From the NCBI GenBank assembly GCA_023382715.1, contig JAHDWP010000007.1:1-64000 (forward strand): DNA of 64,000 bases. Direction: 5' to 3'. The notes below the pieces were generated by a model. That model saw only the letters and a list, made by a program, of their open reading frames with translations. It was not told the origin of the DNA and did not search any database. A program made the translations under genes and the position numbers. The DNA is from Anaerolineae bacterium (GTDB lineage: Bacteria; Chloroflexota; Anaerolineae; Aggregatilineales; Aggregatilineaceae). Shown here piece by piece: positions 20,246-29,037 of this stretch (position 1 is the first letter of the stretch; every line of letters begins with the position of its first letter).

Positions 20246-20275
20246 TTGACAAAACCAGAACGAATGTGCTATTCT
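20246..20275 (+). promoter_or_regulatory. Promoter of the winged-helix gene
   Basis: TTGACA (20246-20251) and TATTCT (20270-20275) are 18 bases apart, and TGC before the -10 forms an extended -10 element. The predicted start is about 45 bases before the ATG at 20324. Confidence 0.65.
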
Positions 20276-20323
20276 GTGTGTGCTGATGCCCGACCGCACA
20301 ATGCTTCTGCCGAGGTGATGCCG

Positions 20324-21577
20324 ATGAGCAAGCCCCCTGCACAGCCGCTGCCTCTCAGCGCTGCCCGCGCGCTGGCGCTGCGCGCCCAGGGACTCGCCGC
20401 GCCGAACGGGGCCGAGCCGTCCCCCACGCTGGATGCGCTCTACGAGACGGTTGCCCGGCTGGTGTGCGTGCAGATTGACACGCTGCACGTCGTCCGGCGC
20501 AGCCACTACCTGGTGCTGTGGAGCCGGCTGGGAGCTTACGACCCCGCCGACTTCGACCGCCTGATCTACGACCCCGCGCAGCGCCGCCTGTTCGAATACT
20601 GGTACCACGCGGCGTCCATCATCCCGCTCAGCGAGTATCGCTATCGGCTGGAGACGGTGCGCCATTACCAGGATGGCGGCGGCTGGTGGCCGCAGTGGGC
20701 CGATCAGCCGGAGAACCGCCGGGTCATCGAGGGAGTGCGCGCCCGCCTGCTGGCCGAAGGGGCGCTGCGCACCTCTGATTTCGAGCACGACGGGCCGCGC
20801 CGCGACTCCTGGTGGGACTGGAAGCCGGCCAAACGCGCCCTCGAATATCTCTATAACACCGGCGAAGTGATGATCGCCAATCGAGTCAACTTCCAGCGCG
20901 TCTACGATCTGCGCGAGCGCGTGCTGCCCGGCTGGGTGGATGCCACGCCGCCGGCGGCTGAGGAGACTCATCGCCACGCCCTGACGCGCGCGGCTCGCGC
21001 CCTGGGGATCGCGACAGCGGGACAGATCGCCGACTATGCCTACATGAAGCGCGGCGATGCCGCTCCCATGCTGACCGCGCTGCGCAAGGCGGGGGCGCTG
21101 GTCGAGGTGATGGCGGAGACGGTGAGCGGCGGGGCGGCGGAGTTCCTGGTGCACCGCGACGATCTGCCGCTGGTGGAACAGGCGGCGGAGGGGGCCATCA
21201 CCCCGGCGCGCACGACGTTCCTCAGCCCGTTCGACAGCCTGTTCTGGGGCAAAGGGCGCGACGCGCAGCTTTGGGGCTTCAGCCACGTGCTCGAAGCGTA
21301 CAAGCGCGCGCCCCAGCGCAGTTGGGGCTACTTCTGCCTGCCGATCCTGCACCGCGATCGGCTGGTGGGCCGCTTCGACCCCAAGCTCGACCGCAAGACC
21401 GGGCGGCTGCGCCTGGATGCGCTGCACCTGGAGCCGGGCGTCGCGCCGGACGACGCGCTGATCGGCGACGTGGCGGCGGCGATGCGCGACTTCATGGCCT
21501 GGCACAGCGCGACCGATCTGGTCATCGAGCGCAGCGCGCCGGACGGCTGGGGCGAGCGGCTGATCGCGCTCCTGTAG
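20324..21577 (+). CDS. YcaQ/AlkX-like winged-helix DNA glycosylase family protein
   Basis: This 417-residue protein matches the HTH_42/YcaQ family, whose E. coli member unhooks DNA interstrand crosslinks. The start at 20324 is chosen because GAGG lies eight bases upstream. The motif VQIDTLHVVRRSHYLVLWSRLG (near residue 46) carries a Q-I-D triplet, the QxD arrangement used by AlkX-type enzymes. FEYWYHAASIIPLSEY and LSPFDSLFWGKGRD are also characteristic. It has its own promoter and sits opposite rarA, another replication-stress gene, although the two converge. Confidence 0.8.
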   Translation: MSKPPAQPLPLSAARALALRAQGLAAPNGAEPSPTLDALYETVARLVCVQIDTLHVVRRSHYLVLWSRLGAYDPADFDRLIYDPAQRRLFEYWYHAASIIPLSEYRYRLETVRHYQDGGGWWPQWADQPENRRVIEGVRARLLAEGALRTSDFEHDGPRRDSWWDWKPAKRALEYLYNTGEVMIANRVNFQRVYDLRERVLPGWVDATPPAAEETHRHALTRAARALGIATAGQIADYAYMKRGDAAPMLTALRKAGALVEVMAETVSGGAAEFLVHRDDLPLVEQAAEGAITPARTTFLSPFDSLFWGKGRDAQLWGFSHVLEAYKRAPQRSWGYFCLPILHRDRLVGRFDPKLDRKTGRLRLDALHLEPGVAPDDALIGDVAAAMRDFMAWHSATDLVIERSAPDGWGERLIALL

Positions 21578-21626
21578 GGGAGGGTGGAGAACTCTCCCCT
21601 ACGGCCAACCGCCTGCCCGCCGTCGC

Positions 21627-22997
21627 TCAGGGCGCATCGTCTGGGGGGACGCCCAGGCTCACCAGACGCTCGCGGATAGCGCGCTCGTAGCCGTTGTCTT
21701 TGGGCTGGTACCAACCCGGCGGGGCCATGTCCAGCGGCAGGTAGTGCTGGGCGACCCAGCCGCCGGGGTAGTTGTGCGGGTACTTGTACGCCTCGTGCTC
21801 TCCGGCAGATTCCTGTATCGTGCGCTGGTACTGCTCGCGCGTCTCGCCGTAGAACGTGTCCGACTTGTCGCGCAGGTAGGGCGGGACGTCGCCCGGCCCC
21901 TGCTGCTCGATATGGCCCAGCGCCTTCCAGATCGCGCCGGCGCTGTTGCTCTTGGGCGCGGTCGCCAGGTAGAGGCAGGCGTGGGACAGGAAGTAGTGTC
22001 CTTCGGGCATCCCCACCCATTCGAAAGCCTGCGCCGCCGCCGCAACGACGACCAGCGCCTGGGGGTCGGCCAGGCCGACGTCTTCGCTGGCCAGGATGAA
22101 CATCCGCCGCAGCACAAAGCGCGGGTCTTCGCCCGCCAGCAGCATCTTGGCCATCCAGTACAGCGCGGCGTCGGGGTCGGAGCCGCGCACGCTCTTGATG
22201 AAGGCGCTGATCGTGTCGTAGTGCTCGTCGCCGCTCTTGTCGTAGCGCACGGCCCGTCGCTGGATACTCTCCTCAGCCACTTCCAGGTCCACCAGGATCG
22301 CCCCGCCGGGGCCGGGGGGAGTCGTCTTGGCAGCAAGCTCCAGCGCGTTGAGGGCGCTGCGCGCGTCGCCGCCCGCCACGCGCGCCAGGTGCTGCGCCGC
22401 CTCGTCGGTCAGGCGGATGGGCAGGCGGCCCAGCCCGCGCTCGGCGTCTTCCAGGGCGTAGTGCAGGATGGTGATGATCTCGTCTTCGCGCAGCGGCACC
22501 AACTGGAAGACGCGGCTGCGGCTGAGCAGCGGGTTGACCAGCGAGAAGAAGGGGTTTTCCGTCGTCGAGCCGATCAGCACCACCGTCCCGTCCTCGACAT
22601 AGGGCAGCAGGCCGTCCTGCTGGGCCTTGTTCCAGCGGTGAATCTCGTCAATGAACAGGACGGTGCCCTGGCCGTACATGCCCAGCCGCTCCTGGGCGGC
22701 GGCGATCAGCTCGCGCAGCTCCTTGACGCCGGAGGTGACCGCGTTCAGGCGGCTGAAGTGGCGGCGCGTGCGATTGGCGATGATGTTGGCCATGGTGGTT
22801 TTGCCGGTGCCGGGCGGCCCCCACAGGATGATGGACGTGAGCTGGTCGGCTTCGATAGCGCGGCGCAGCAGCCGCCCCGGCCCGATGATGTGATCCTGCC
22901 CGACGAACTCTTCGAGCGTTCGCGGGCGCATGCGCTGGGCCAGCGGCCCGGTCAGGCGCTGTTGTTGCTGGCGGCTATAATCAAACAAGTCAGGCAT
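21627..22997 (-). CDS. rarA: Replication-associated recombination protein A (AAA+ ATPase)
   Basis: RarA (MgsA) is a clamp-loader-related AAA+ ATPase that acts at stalled replication forks. The 456-residue protein has Walker A GPPGTGKTT (60-68), Walker B LFIDEIHRWNKAQQD, and sensor-1 GSTTENPFFSL. The start MPDLFDY is typical for the family, as is the C-terminal YKYPHNYPGGWVAQHYLP. A TATAAT on the minus strand at 23047-23042 could serve as its -10. Confidence 0.95.
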   Translation of the reverse strand: MPDLFDYSRQQQQRLTGPLAQRMRPRTLEEFVGQDHIIGPGRLLRRAIEADQLTSIILWGPPGTGKTTMANIIANRTRRHFSRLNAVTSGVKELRELIAAAQERLGMYGQGTVLFIDEIHRWNKAQQDGLLPYVEDGTVVLIGSTTENPFFSLVNPLLSRSRVFQLVPLREDEIITILHYALEDAERGLGRLPIRLTDEAAQHLARVAGGDARSALNALELAAKTTPPGPGGAILVDLEVAEESIQRRAVRYDKSGDEHYDTISAFIKSVRGSDPDAALYWMAKMLLAGEDPRFVLRRMFILASEDVGLADPQALVVVAAAAQAFEWVGMPEGHYFLSHACLYLATAPKSNSAGAIWKALGHIEQQGPGDVPPYLRDKSDTFYGETREQYQRTIQESAGEHEAYKYPHNYPGGWVAQHYLPLDMAPPGWYQPKDNGYERAIRERLVSLGVPPDDAP

Positions 22998-23085
22998 GGG
23001 GGCCTCGCGCGACGGTGAACAGCCAGCGGATAGGACCTCTTATTATAGCGCAGCCGGGCGCAGCGCGGGGCCGGCGGGCAGATCA

Positions 23086-23216
23086 GGATGCGTGCAAAAC
23101 CTGTCAGGTAGGAGCGCTGCTCTGCTGCGCCCCCGTAGGGGCGTATTGCAATACGCCTCTACGAACCTCACCTCATCCCGTGCCAAACGAGTGGCTGACA
23201 ACCTTTGCACGCACCC
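23086..23216. mobile_element. MITE-like element, short copy (131 bp)
   Basis: The ends GATGCGTGCAAAACCTGTCAGG and GGCTGACAACCTTTGCACGCACCC are inverted. The flanks GCAGATCAG (23078-23086) and GTAGACCAG (23218-23226) agree at seven of nine positions. It includes a GGGGCGTATTGCAATACGCC palindrome (about 23144-23163). No coding capacity. Confidence 0.6.
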
Positions 23217-23223
23217 CGTAGAC

Positions 23224-23258
23224 CAGACTTCCGAAGTCTCGCAGACTTCGGAAGTCTG
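23224..23258. repeat. Perfect 16-bp stem palindrome (CTTCCGAAG family)
   Basis: Arms 23224-23239 and 23243-23258 pair perfectly around a CGC loop. It lies eight bases after the MITE-like element. Related palindromes lie at 8184-8211 and 16930-16961. Confidence 0.6.
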
Positions 23259-23347
23259 ACCCTGAGCGCCGCCGGGCCGGTTGTCAAGCGCCCCCGTTCA
23301 GGGTATCACTGAGCGCGCGAAGGGGACTCTCCGGGGATGGGTATTCA

Positions 23348-24733
23348 TTGAACAGCCGGCCTGATCGCTCGCTGTGGGCGGGCGCTGCCCAGGTGCTCAC
23401 CGGGCGGACGACCAAAGCGCGTCTGATTCGCGGCACGGGCGGCACATTCGTGCTGCGCCTGGGCAACATGGCCCTCAAGTTCGCCATCAGCCTGGCGCTG
23501 GCGCGGCTGCTCGGCGCGGGGCATTACGGCGTGTTCAATTTTGCCCAGGCGTGGATTCTGCTGCTGATCATCCCCGCGACCGCCGGCTTCGACCGCCTGC
23601 TCATCCGCGATCTCTCGACTTATCTGATGGAAGGCGCATGGCCGGCCATGCGCGGCCTGCTGCGCTTCGCGACGCGCTGGGCGCTGATTCTCTCGGCGGG
23701 GCTGATCGCGCTGGGCCTGGCGGCGGCGTGGCTCACCTACACGCTGACCGGGCGGCCAGCCCTGCTCAACGCTGAGCAGGCGGGCCTGGCGCGCGCCGCG
23801 CTGGTCACGCTGGCGGTTGCCCTGCTCGTGCTGCCACCCCGCGCCCTGACGCTCATCCAGCAGTCGGCCATGCAGGGGCTGCGCCATGTCGTGCTGGGTC
23901 AGGTGCCCGACCAGGTGCTTCAGCCGGCGCTGTTTCTGGCGGCGCTGGGCATCACCGTCCTTGTCGGGCGAGCGGTCGCCTCCGCTCAGGCGGCGATGGC
24001 CCTGTTCGTGGTGACCACGCTGCTCGCGCTGGCGTTCAGCATGTGGCGGCTGCGCGAAGCGCTGCCCTCGGCGGTGCGCGCTGCCACCCCCGTCAGCGAG
24101 GGGCGGGCCTGGCTGACCAGCGCCGTCCCCTTCGCCCTGACGCAGGGCCTGATCGTGCTCAACGTGCAGGTGGACTCGCTGATGCTCGGCGCGCTGGACA
24201 GCGCCGAAGCGGTCGCCTACTACACCGTGACACAGCGCCTGACCACGCTGATCACGCTGCCGCTGATCTCGGTCGGCGTGGCCCTGGCTCCGCACATCGC
24301 CAGCCTGCACGCGGCGGGCCAGCGCCGCGAGTTGCAGCGCGCGGTGACGGGCAGCACACGGCTGGCGCTCGGCACGGCGCTGCCGATCACGCTGCTATAT
24401 ATCGTCGCCGGGACGTTCTTCCTGGGGCTGTTCGGGGCGGAGTACCGCGTCGCGCAGACGGCGCTGGCCCTCTTCAGCCTGGGCCAGCTTGTCAATGCGG
24501 CGACCGGGCCGGTCGGCCCGCTGCTGCTGATGACCGGGCACGAGCGCGCAGCCACCCTGACGACCGGGCTGGGCGTGGCGCTGCACATCGTCCTCAACGC
24601 GCTGCTCATCCCGCTGTGGAGCATTGAGGGCGCGGCGGCGGCGGGGGGGATCAGCATCGCCGCCGTCAACCTGACGCTGGCCGCGCTCGCCTGGCGGCGG
24701 CTGCGCATCAACACGCTGCCGGTTGGGGAGTAG
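23348..24733 (+). CDS. Oligosaccharide flippase family protein (Wzx-like)
   Basis: The 461-residue protein is highly hydrophobic with about 12-14 predicted membrane segments and resembles the polysaccharide biosynthesis/MVF flippases that move lipid-linked sugars across the membrane. N-terminal features are GTGGTFVLRLGNMALKFAISLALARLLGAGHYGVFNFA. The C-terminal half contains EYRVAQTALALFSLGQLVNAATGP, also typical. The start is uncertain: TTG at 23348 is used for want of an in-frame ATG before residue 41. Its substrate is unknown, but the polysaccharide operon at 34-39.6 kb could supply one. Confidence 0.8.
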   Translation: MNSRPDRSLWAGAAQVLTGRTTKARLIRGTGGTFVLRLGNMALKFAISLALARLLGAGHYGVFNFAQAWILLLIIPATAGFDRLLIRDLSTYLMEGAWPAMRGLLRFATRWALILSAGLIALGLAAAWLTYTLTGRPALLNAEQAGLARAALVTLAVALLVLPPRALTLIQQSAMQGLRHVVLGQVPDQVLQPALFLAALGITVLVGRAVASAQAAMALFVVTTLLALAFSMWRLREALPSAVRAATPVSEGRAWLTSAVPFALTQGLIVLNVQVDSLMLGALDSAEAVAYYTVTQRLTTLITLPLISVGVALAPHIASLHAAGQRRELQRAVTGSTRLALGTALPITLLYIVAGTFFLGLFGAEYRVAQTALALFSLGQLVNAATGPVGPLLLMTGHERAATLTTGLGVALHIVLNALLIPLWSIEGAAAAGGISIAAVNLTLAALAWRRLRINTLPVGE

Positions 24734-25148
24734 AGCGCGCTTCCCTCAACCCTCGGCTCCTTCTCCCGTGGTGCGGGCGAAAGGGAACGCTCCTGCGAGG
24801 GAAAACAGGTTCTCTCACCCCGCGCGCGAGGAGATTGAGGGGTGGGGGGAGAAGCCTTTTCGCATGGGCTGACAGTGAACTGTTGTGAAATCTGCTCATC
24901 GCGGATCGCAGCCAGTTCTGGCTTGCGCTCGCGAATTTGTGCTATACTGCGAGGCGTCATCGAAAAAATTACATTTTGCGCTGATTTTTCTGCTTTTTCT
25001 CGTCCTGCAGGGGTGCCAAAGTGCTGTAACATGGCACCTATAGACTTTTGCCTTCGGCGATTCGGATCGCTGAGTCTCGCCCGGTCGCGGGAGAAGGCCA
25101 TCGCCCGGCGGGCGGTTTGCAGGGGTTTAGCCTCCGGCGAGGACCAAA
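24734..25148. other. Gene-free leader region of the RiPP cassette
   Basis: A GGGAGAAGG-type hairpin repeat covers about 24745-24845. An AT-richer stretch follows, with a -10-like TATACT at 24943-24948 (no good -35). The last 120 bases are rich in small hairpins (CGATTCGGATCG; CCTCCGGCGAGG), the last of which includes the GAGG that probably acts as ribosome site for the first PqqD-like gene. This looks like a structured 5' leader; I recognise no riboswitch class. Confidence 0.4.
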
Positions 25149-25418
25149 ATGCGTTATTTGCAGAATCCTGATATTGTGGTGCGCGAAGAGCCGGGCGAGG
25201 TGTGGCTTTTCTTCGACCCGGACACGAACCAGAGGCGCTACTCCAACGCCGTAGGCGCCAGCGTGTGGGAGCTGTGTGACGGCACGCGCGACCTGGCCCA
25301 GATCGTCGTCGAAGTCTGCGCCGCGTTCGAAGGCGCGCCCTCCGATCAGGTCGGCGCCGACGTGCGCGAGCTTCTGCAAAACATGGAAGCCGATCACTTC
25401 ATCGTCCGGGCCGATTAG
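25149..25418 (+). CDS. PqqD-like RiPP recognition protein (first copy)
   Basis: PqqD-like proteins bind the leader of a precursor peptide and present it to modifying enzymes. This 89-residue protein fits the family: a short beta hairpin (VWLFFDPDTNQRRYSNAVGASVWELCDG), then helices with DLAQIVVEVCAAFEG and a final LLQNMEADHFIV. It is the first gene of the cassette and is followed 22 bases later by a radical SAM gene. The position and size match ScmD of the SynChlorMet cassette as I recall it. Confidence 0.82.
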   Translation: MRYLQNPDIVVREEPGEVWLFFDPDTNQRRYSNAVGASVWELCDGTRDLAQIVVEVCAAFEGAPSDQVGADVRELLQNMEADHFIVRAD

Positions 25419-25440
25419 CGCCGAACTGAAAGGGGGACAC

Positions 25441-26550
25441 ATGGCTGGCTCATCGCTCACACCTACCCCGCACAGCATAGATATTTCGCTCACCGGGCGC
25501 TGCAACCTCAAGTGTACCTACTGTTTTTATGCCAACGAGATGACCGCCCTGACGGACCTGCCCACCGATAAGTGGCTGGCCTGTTTTGAGGAGCTGGGGC
25601 GGCTCAATACCATGGAAGTCACGCTGTCGGGCGGCGAAGCCTTCACCCGGCGTGACCTGTTCGAGCTGATTGACGGCGTGATCGCCAACCGGATGCGCTA
25701 CAGTCTCCTCAGCAATGGCACGCTGATCACCGACCAGGTGCTCGCCCGCTTCGACGAAGGCAAGCGCCGCCAGCGCCTCAACTCCATTCAGATCTCCATT
25801 GACGGGTCGCGCGCCGAGATTCACGACGCCAGCCGGCCCAAGAGCTTCTCCCGCGCCGTGCGCGGCCTGCGCCTGCTGAAGGAAGCGGGCTTCCCTGTCA
25901 CTGTGCGCGTGACCATCACCAAGCACAACCTGCACGACCTGGAAAACATCGCCGCGCTGCTGCTGGAGGACATCGGCCTGCCCTCCTTCAGCACCAACGA
26001 CGCCATCCCCATGGGGTCGGGCTGCCAGAACGAGGCGGAGGTCGCGCTTGACTCGCACGAGCAGTACGAAGCCATGCAGATCGTGGGCCGGCTGCTGGAG
26101 CGTTATCCGGGGCGGCTCAACGCCCAGGCCGGGCCGCAGGCCAAAATCCAGATGTACGCCGAGATGGAGCACGCCCGGCGCACCGGCGAAAAGACCACGC
26201 GCTGGGGCATGGGCCGCCTGACCGCCTGCGGCTGCACCTTCTCCAAGCTGGCCATCCTGCACGACGGCACGATCGTGCCCTGCAACATGCTCACCGAGCG
26301 GCTGGGCAACATCACCACCGACTCAGTCCACGAGATCTGGCATACGCACCCCGTGCTGACTGCCATGCGCCAGCGGCGCTTCATCCCCATGCAGGACGTG
26401 CTCGGCTGCGCGGACTGCGAATGGGCGCCCTACTGCAACGGAAGCTGCCCGGCGCTGCCTTACACACTTTATGGCGACTTCAACCGCGCCAACCCGCACG
26501 ACTGCTATCGTCGCTTCCTCCAGGAGGTTGGTCATGGCGTCTCTGCCTGA
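25441..26550 (+). CDS. Radical SAM/SPASM enzyme, ScmE-like
   Basis: The 369-residue enzyme starts at ATG 25441 after AAAGGGGG. The radical SAM cluster motif is CNLKCTYC (Cys21, 25, 28), which binds the [4Fe-4S] cluster that cleaves SAM. LSGGEAFTR and SIDGSRAEIHD are conserved core motifs. The C-terminal third is a SPASM domain with CGCTFSKLAILHDGTIVPCNM and CADCEWAPYCNGSCP, giving ligands for auxiliary clusters. Such enzymes install crosslinks or other changes in RiPP peptides. The segment RMRYSLLSNGTLITDQ and the gene order recall ScmE of the SynChlorMet cassette. It overlaps the next gene by 17 bases. Confidence 0.82.
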   Translation: MAGSSLTPTPHSIDISLTGRCNLKCTYCFYANEMTALTDLPTDKWLACFEELGRLNTMEVTLSGGEAFTRRDLFELIDGVIANRMRYSLLSNGTLITDQVLARFDEGKRRQRLNSIQISIDGSRAEIHDASRPKSFSRAVRGLRLLKEAGFPVTVRVTITKHNLHDLENIAALLLEDIGLPSFSTNDAIPMGSGCQNEAEVALDSHEQYEAMQIVGRLLERYPGRLNAQAGPQAKIQMYAEMEHARRTGEKTTRWGMGRLTACGCTFSKLAILHDGTIVPCNMLTERLGNITTDSVHEIWHTHPVLTAMRQRRFIPMQDVLGCADCEWAPYCNGSCPALPYTLYGDFNRANPHDCYRRFLQEVGHGVSA

Positions 26551-27619
26551 TGGCGTCCCGCCGCTGCGCGAGATTTACCTGTACATCACCGGCTCGTGCA
26601 ATCTCAACTGCCGCCACTGCTGGATTGACCCGGTCTTCAGCGGTCGGATCGAAAAGTACCTGCCCTGGGCCGACCTGAAAGGGATCATCGAGCAGGCGCA
26701 GGAGATCGGCCTCAGCGCGGTCAAGATCACCGGCGGCGAGCCATTCCTGCACCCGGAAATGGTCGAGATCCTCTACGCGCTGCGCGGGATGGGCCTGAAC
26801 CTGCGTATGGAGACCAACGGCACGCTGATCGGCCCGCGCGAGGCCAGGGCGCTCAAGGAGAACAACGTCACGTTCTCGCTCTCCCTTGACGGGCCGAACC
26901 CGCTGCTGCACGACGACCTGCGCGGCGTGAAAGGGTCGTTCAAGCGCACGCTGAAGGGCATCGAGCACCTGCGCGCCGAGGGGCTGAGCTTCCAGGTGAT
27001 CATGAGCGTGCACCGCGGCAACGTGCACGGCCTGCCGATCACGCTGGAGCTGGCCCACGACCTGGGCGCGAACAGCCTGAAGGTCAACCCGATCACCCTC
27101 TCCGGGCGCGCCGACGCCATGCAGCAGAACGGCGAGCTGCTCACCGTCGCCGAGACGCTCGACGCCTACCACGCGCTGATGGAGCACCCGCTGGCCCAGA
27201 ACGGCTTCCCGGTCCATTTCGACATCCCGCCGGCCTTCCAGCCGATGAAGAAGGTTGGCGAGCGGGGCTTCGGCACGTGCGGGATACACGGCATTCTCGG
27301 TGTGCTGCACGACGGGCGCAGCGGGCTGTGCGGCATCGGCGAGCACGTCAAGGACCTGGACTTCGGCAGCCTGCTGGAGCCGGGATCGGTGCGCCGCGTG
27401 TGGGAGCAGAACGCCACCCTGCAGGCGATCCGCGAGAACGTGCCGCGCCATATGAAGGGCATCTGCGGGCGCTGCATGTTCCGCAACTACTGCCTGGGCA
27501 AGTGCATCGCCAACACGTTCACCATCACCGGCGACCTGTTCGAGGGCTTCCCCTTCTGCGAGCAGGCTTACGCGGAGGGGCTGTTCCCGGAGAGCCGGCT
27601 GGTGGCGTTCAAGGGATAG
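26534..27619 (+). CDS. Radical SAM/SPASM enzyme, ScmF-like
   Basis: The 361-residue enzyme starts inside the preceding gene, with AGGAGG at 26521-26526. The SAM cluster motif is CNLNCRHC (Cys22, 26, 29), followed by a WIDP tetrapeptide that I associate with ScmF proteins. KITGGEPFLHPEM is the conserved GGE motif. The C-terminal SPASM-type region has CGIHGILGVLHDGRSGLCGIG and CGRCMFRNYCLGKC. Two different radical SAM enzymes in tandem imply two modification steps or a two-enzyme complex. The product is unknown. Confidence 0.82.
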   Translation: MASLPDGVPPLREIYLYITGSCNLNCRHCWIDPVFSGRIEKYLPWADLKGIIEQAQEIGLSAVKITGGEPFLHPEMVEILYALRGMGLNLRMETNGTLIGPREARALKENNVTFSLSLDGPNPLLHDDLRGVKGSFKRTLKGIEHLRAEGLSFQVIMSVHRGNVHGLPITLELAHDLGANSLKVNPITLSGRADAMQQNGELLTVAETLDAYHALMEHPLAQNGFPVHFDIPPAFQPMKKVGERGFGTCGIHGILGVLHDGRSGLCGIGEHVKDLDFGSLLEPGSVRRVWEQNATLQAIRENVPRHMKGICGRCMFRNYCLGKCIANTFTITGDLFEGFPFCEQAYAEGLFPESRLVAFKG

Positions 27620-27705
27620 CTGTCAGCTATCAGTCAACAGCTATCAGCAGATAAAAATGAGTCGTGTTTGTGCAGCGGGCTTAACGCTGAGAGGGTATAT
27701 GGTAA

Positions 27706-27812
27706 GCCCCCTCATCCCCGGCCCCTTCTCCCTCGCAAGCAGGGAGAAGGGGGGCAAATCGCCGGTTTTCCCCTCGCCCCACTGAGGGAGAGGGGTGCAG
27801 GGGTGAGGGAGT
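27706..27812. repeat. GGGAGAAGGGG hairpin repeat inside the RiPP cassette
   Basis: CCCCTTCTCCCTCGC and GCAGGGAGAAGGGG form a long hairpin, flanked by further CCCTCGCCCC/GGGAGAGGGG blocks. The same family is repeated at 28494-28592 and, degenerate, at 29363-29470. It separates the radical SAM genes from the peptidase gene. Confidence 0.55.
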
Positions 27813-27856
27813 TCCCTACACGCTCTGAAAGCTGACCGCTGAGGGCTGAAAGCTCT

Positions 27857-28423
27857 ATGACGATCACCCGCTTCATCGTGCGCGGGCACAGCATGAGGCC
27901 CGCCTTTCGCCAGGGCGACGTGCTGGCCCTGGCCCCCGCCCCGCCGGACAGCCTCCGCCGCGGCCAGGTGATCGTCTTCCGTGTGCCGGATCGCGACCCC
28001 GGCGACTGGGTGGTGCACCGTGTGATCCACGTCGCGGGGAGCGGGGCAGCCCGGCAGATCGTCACGCGCGGCGACAACGCCCCGCGCAGCGACGGGGCCG
28101 TGCCGCCGCAGTGGATCGTCGGGCGGGTGACCGGGCGCTGCCGGGGCGAGCGGGTGCTCCCGCTGCGCCGTGCCGAAGAGGTGTTCTGGCTGTTCGCCGC
28201 GCGCCCTGTCCGGCGGCTGCGGCGGTGGCGCTACCGCCTGCTGGCCTGGCTGATCCCGTCTCTGCTGGCGCTGGGGCTGGGTCGGCTGCTGCACGTGCGG
28301 CGGGTACGCCTGGGCGAGCGCGAGCTGTCGGTGCTGTGGGGGCGGGTGATCGCCGTGCGCCAGCAGACGCCCGACGGCGTGCGCGGCTGGGTGCACCCGT
28401 TCTTTCGCGGGCGGGAGTTGTGA
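27857..28423 (+). CDS. S24/S26-type signal-peptidase-like serine protease
   Basis: The 188-residue protein begins with the S26 core: GHSMRPAFRQGDVLAL, with Ser12 as nucleophile. The second motif is WVVHRVI (His54) instead of the Lys-containing motif of standard bacterial leader peptidases, and RGDNAPRSD (71-79) follows. A Ser-His pair is typical of the archaeal/ER-like S26B group. A hydrophobic stretch near 125-140 may sit in the membrane. Its place in the cassette suggests that it removes the leader from the modified peptide, which is inference. Confidence 0.75.
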   Translation: MTITRFIVRGHSMRPAFRQGDVLALAPAPPDSLRRGQVIVFRVPDRDPGDWVVHRVIHVAGSGAARQIVTRGDNAPRSDGAVPPQWIVGRVTGRCRGERVLPLRRAEEVFWLFAARPVRRLRRWRYRLLAWLIPSLLALGLGRLLHVRRVRLGERELSVLWGRVIAVRQQTPDGVRGWVHPFFRGREL

Positions 28424-28724
28424 GAGAGTGGTCAGTGATCAGTGACCAGTTTTCAGTGAGAGGCTGTTTGAAAGGCTGCGTCTGCCTTTGACCCCCCATC
28501 CCCGGCCCTTCCCCCACGAGGGGGGAAGGGAGAAAAGCGCGCCCGCTAAGCCCCTCCCTCCTGGTGGGGGAGGGGTTTGGGGTGGGGGGAGACAACTTCT
28601 CAAATGATCTCTGGGCGGGAATGAGGTCAACTGAAAACCGATCACCGAACGCGGATCGCGGTGGCGCATGGTGGATTTTCAAATTCGCAATTCGCAATCC
28701 CAAATTCGCAATCAAGGAGCGCGT
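28424..28724. repeat. Gene-free stretch with repeats
   Basis: It contains a short TGATCAGTGACCAG tract (28430-28455) and a CCCCTCCCTCC/GGGGGAAGGG hairpin repeat (28494-28592). An AT-rich run of ATTCGCAATCC words (28679-28713) precedes AAGGAG, the ribosome site of the next gene. Confidence 0.55.
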
Positions 28725-28997
28725 ATGACTGCACTACCCATCGCCAACCCGGAGCTGGTCTTCCGCTCCGACGGGGAAGAAGGGTTGCTCTTCGACCCGG
28801 AGACCGGGCAGATCATCTACCTGAACGAGACGGCGGCCTTCATTTACGGGCTGCTGGACGGGGAGCACAGCCGCGAGCAGATTATTGGCTTGCTCATGCA
28901 GAAATATGATATACTGGATCGCGAGGCGGCCCAGGACGACCTGGACGCCATGCTCCAGAACATGCGCGAAGCGAACCTGATCGGGGAGACGGCCTGA
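28725..28997 (+). CDS. PqqD-like RiPP recognition protein (second copy)
   Basis: The 90-residue protein has the same beta-hairpin plus helix pattern as the first PqqD-like protein: EEGLLFDPETGQIIYLNETAAFIYGLLDG followed by HSREQIIGLLMQKYDI and a final helix with DLDAMLQNMREANLI. ATG 28725 has AAGGAG eight bases before. It ends 40 bases before the candidate precursor. Two leader-binding proteins in one cassette may serve the two radical SAM enzymes or two processing stages. Confidence 0.82.
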   Translation: MTALPIANPELVFRSDGEEGLLFDPETGQIIYLNETAAFIYGLLDGEHSREQIIGLLMQKYDILDREAAQDDLDAMLQNMREANLIGETA

Positions 28998-29037
28998 GCG
29001 GGCCGGCCTTGTGATAGTAGGGGGAGGAGCGGACACG

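Noticed and set aside
24943-24948. Full promoter for the RiPP cassette
   Set aside because: The nearest TTGCGC is only 14 bases upstream of TATACT, too close for a standard sigma-70 promoter, so only a -10-like box is noted.
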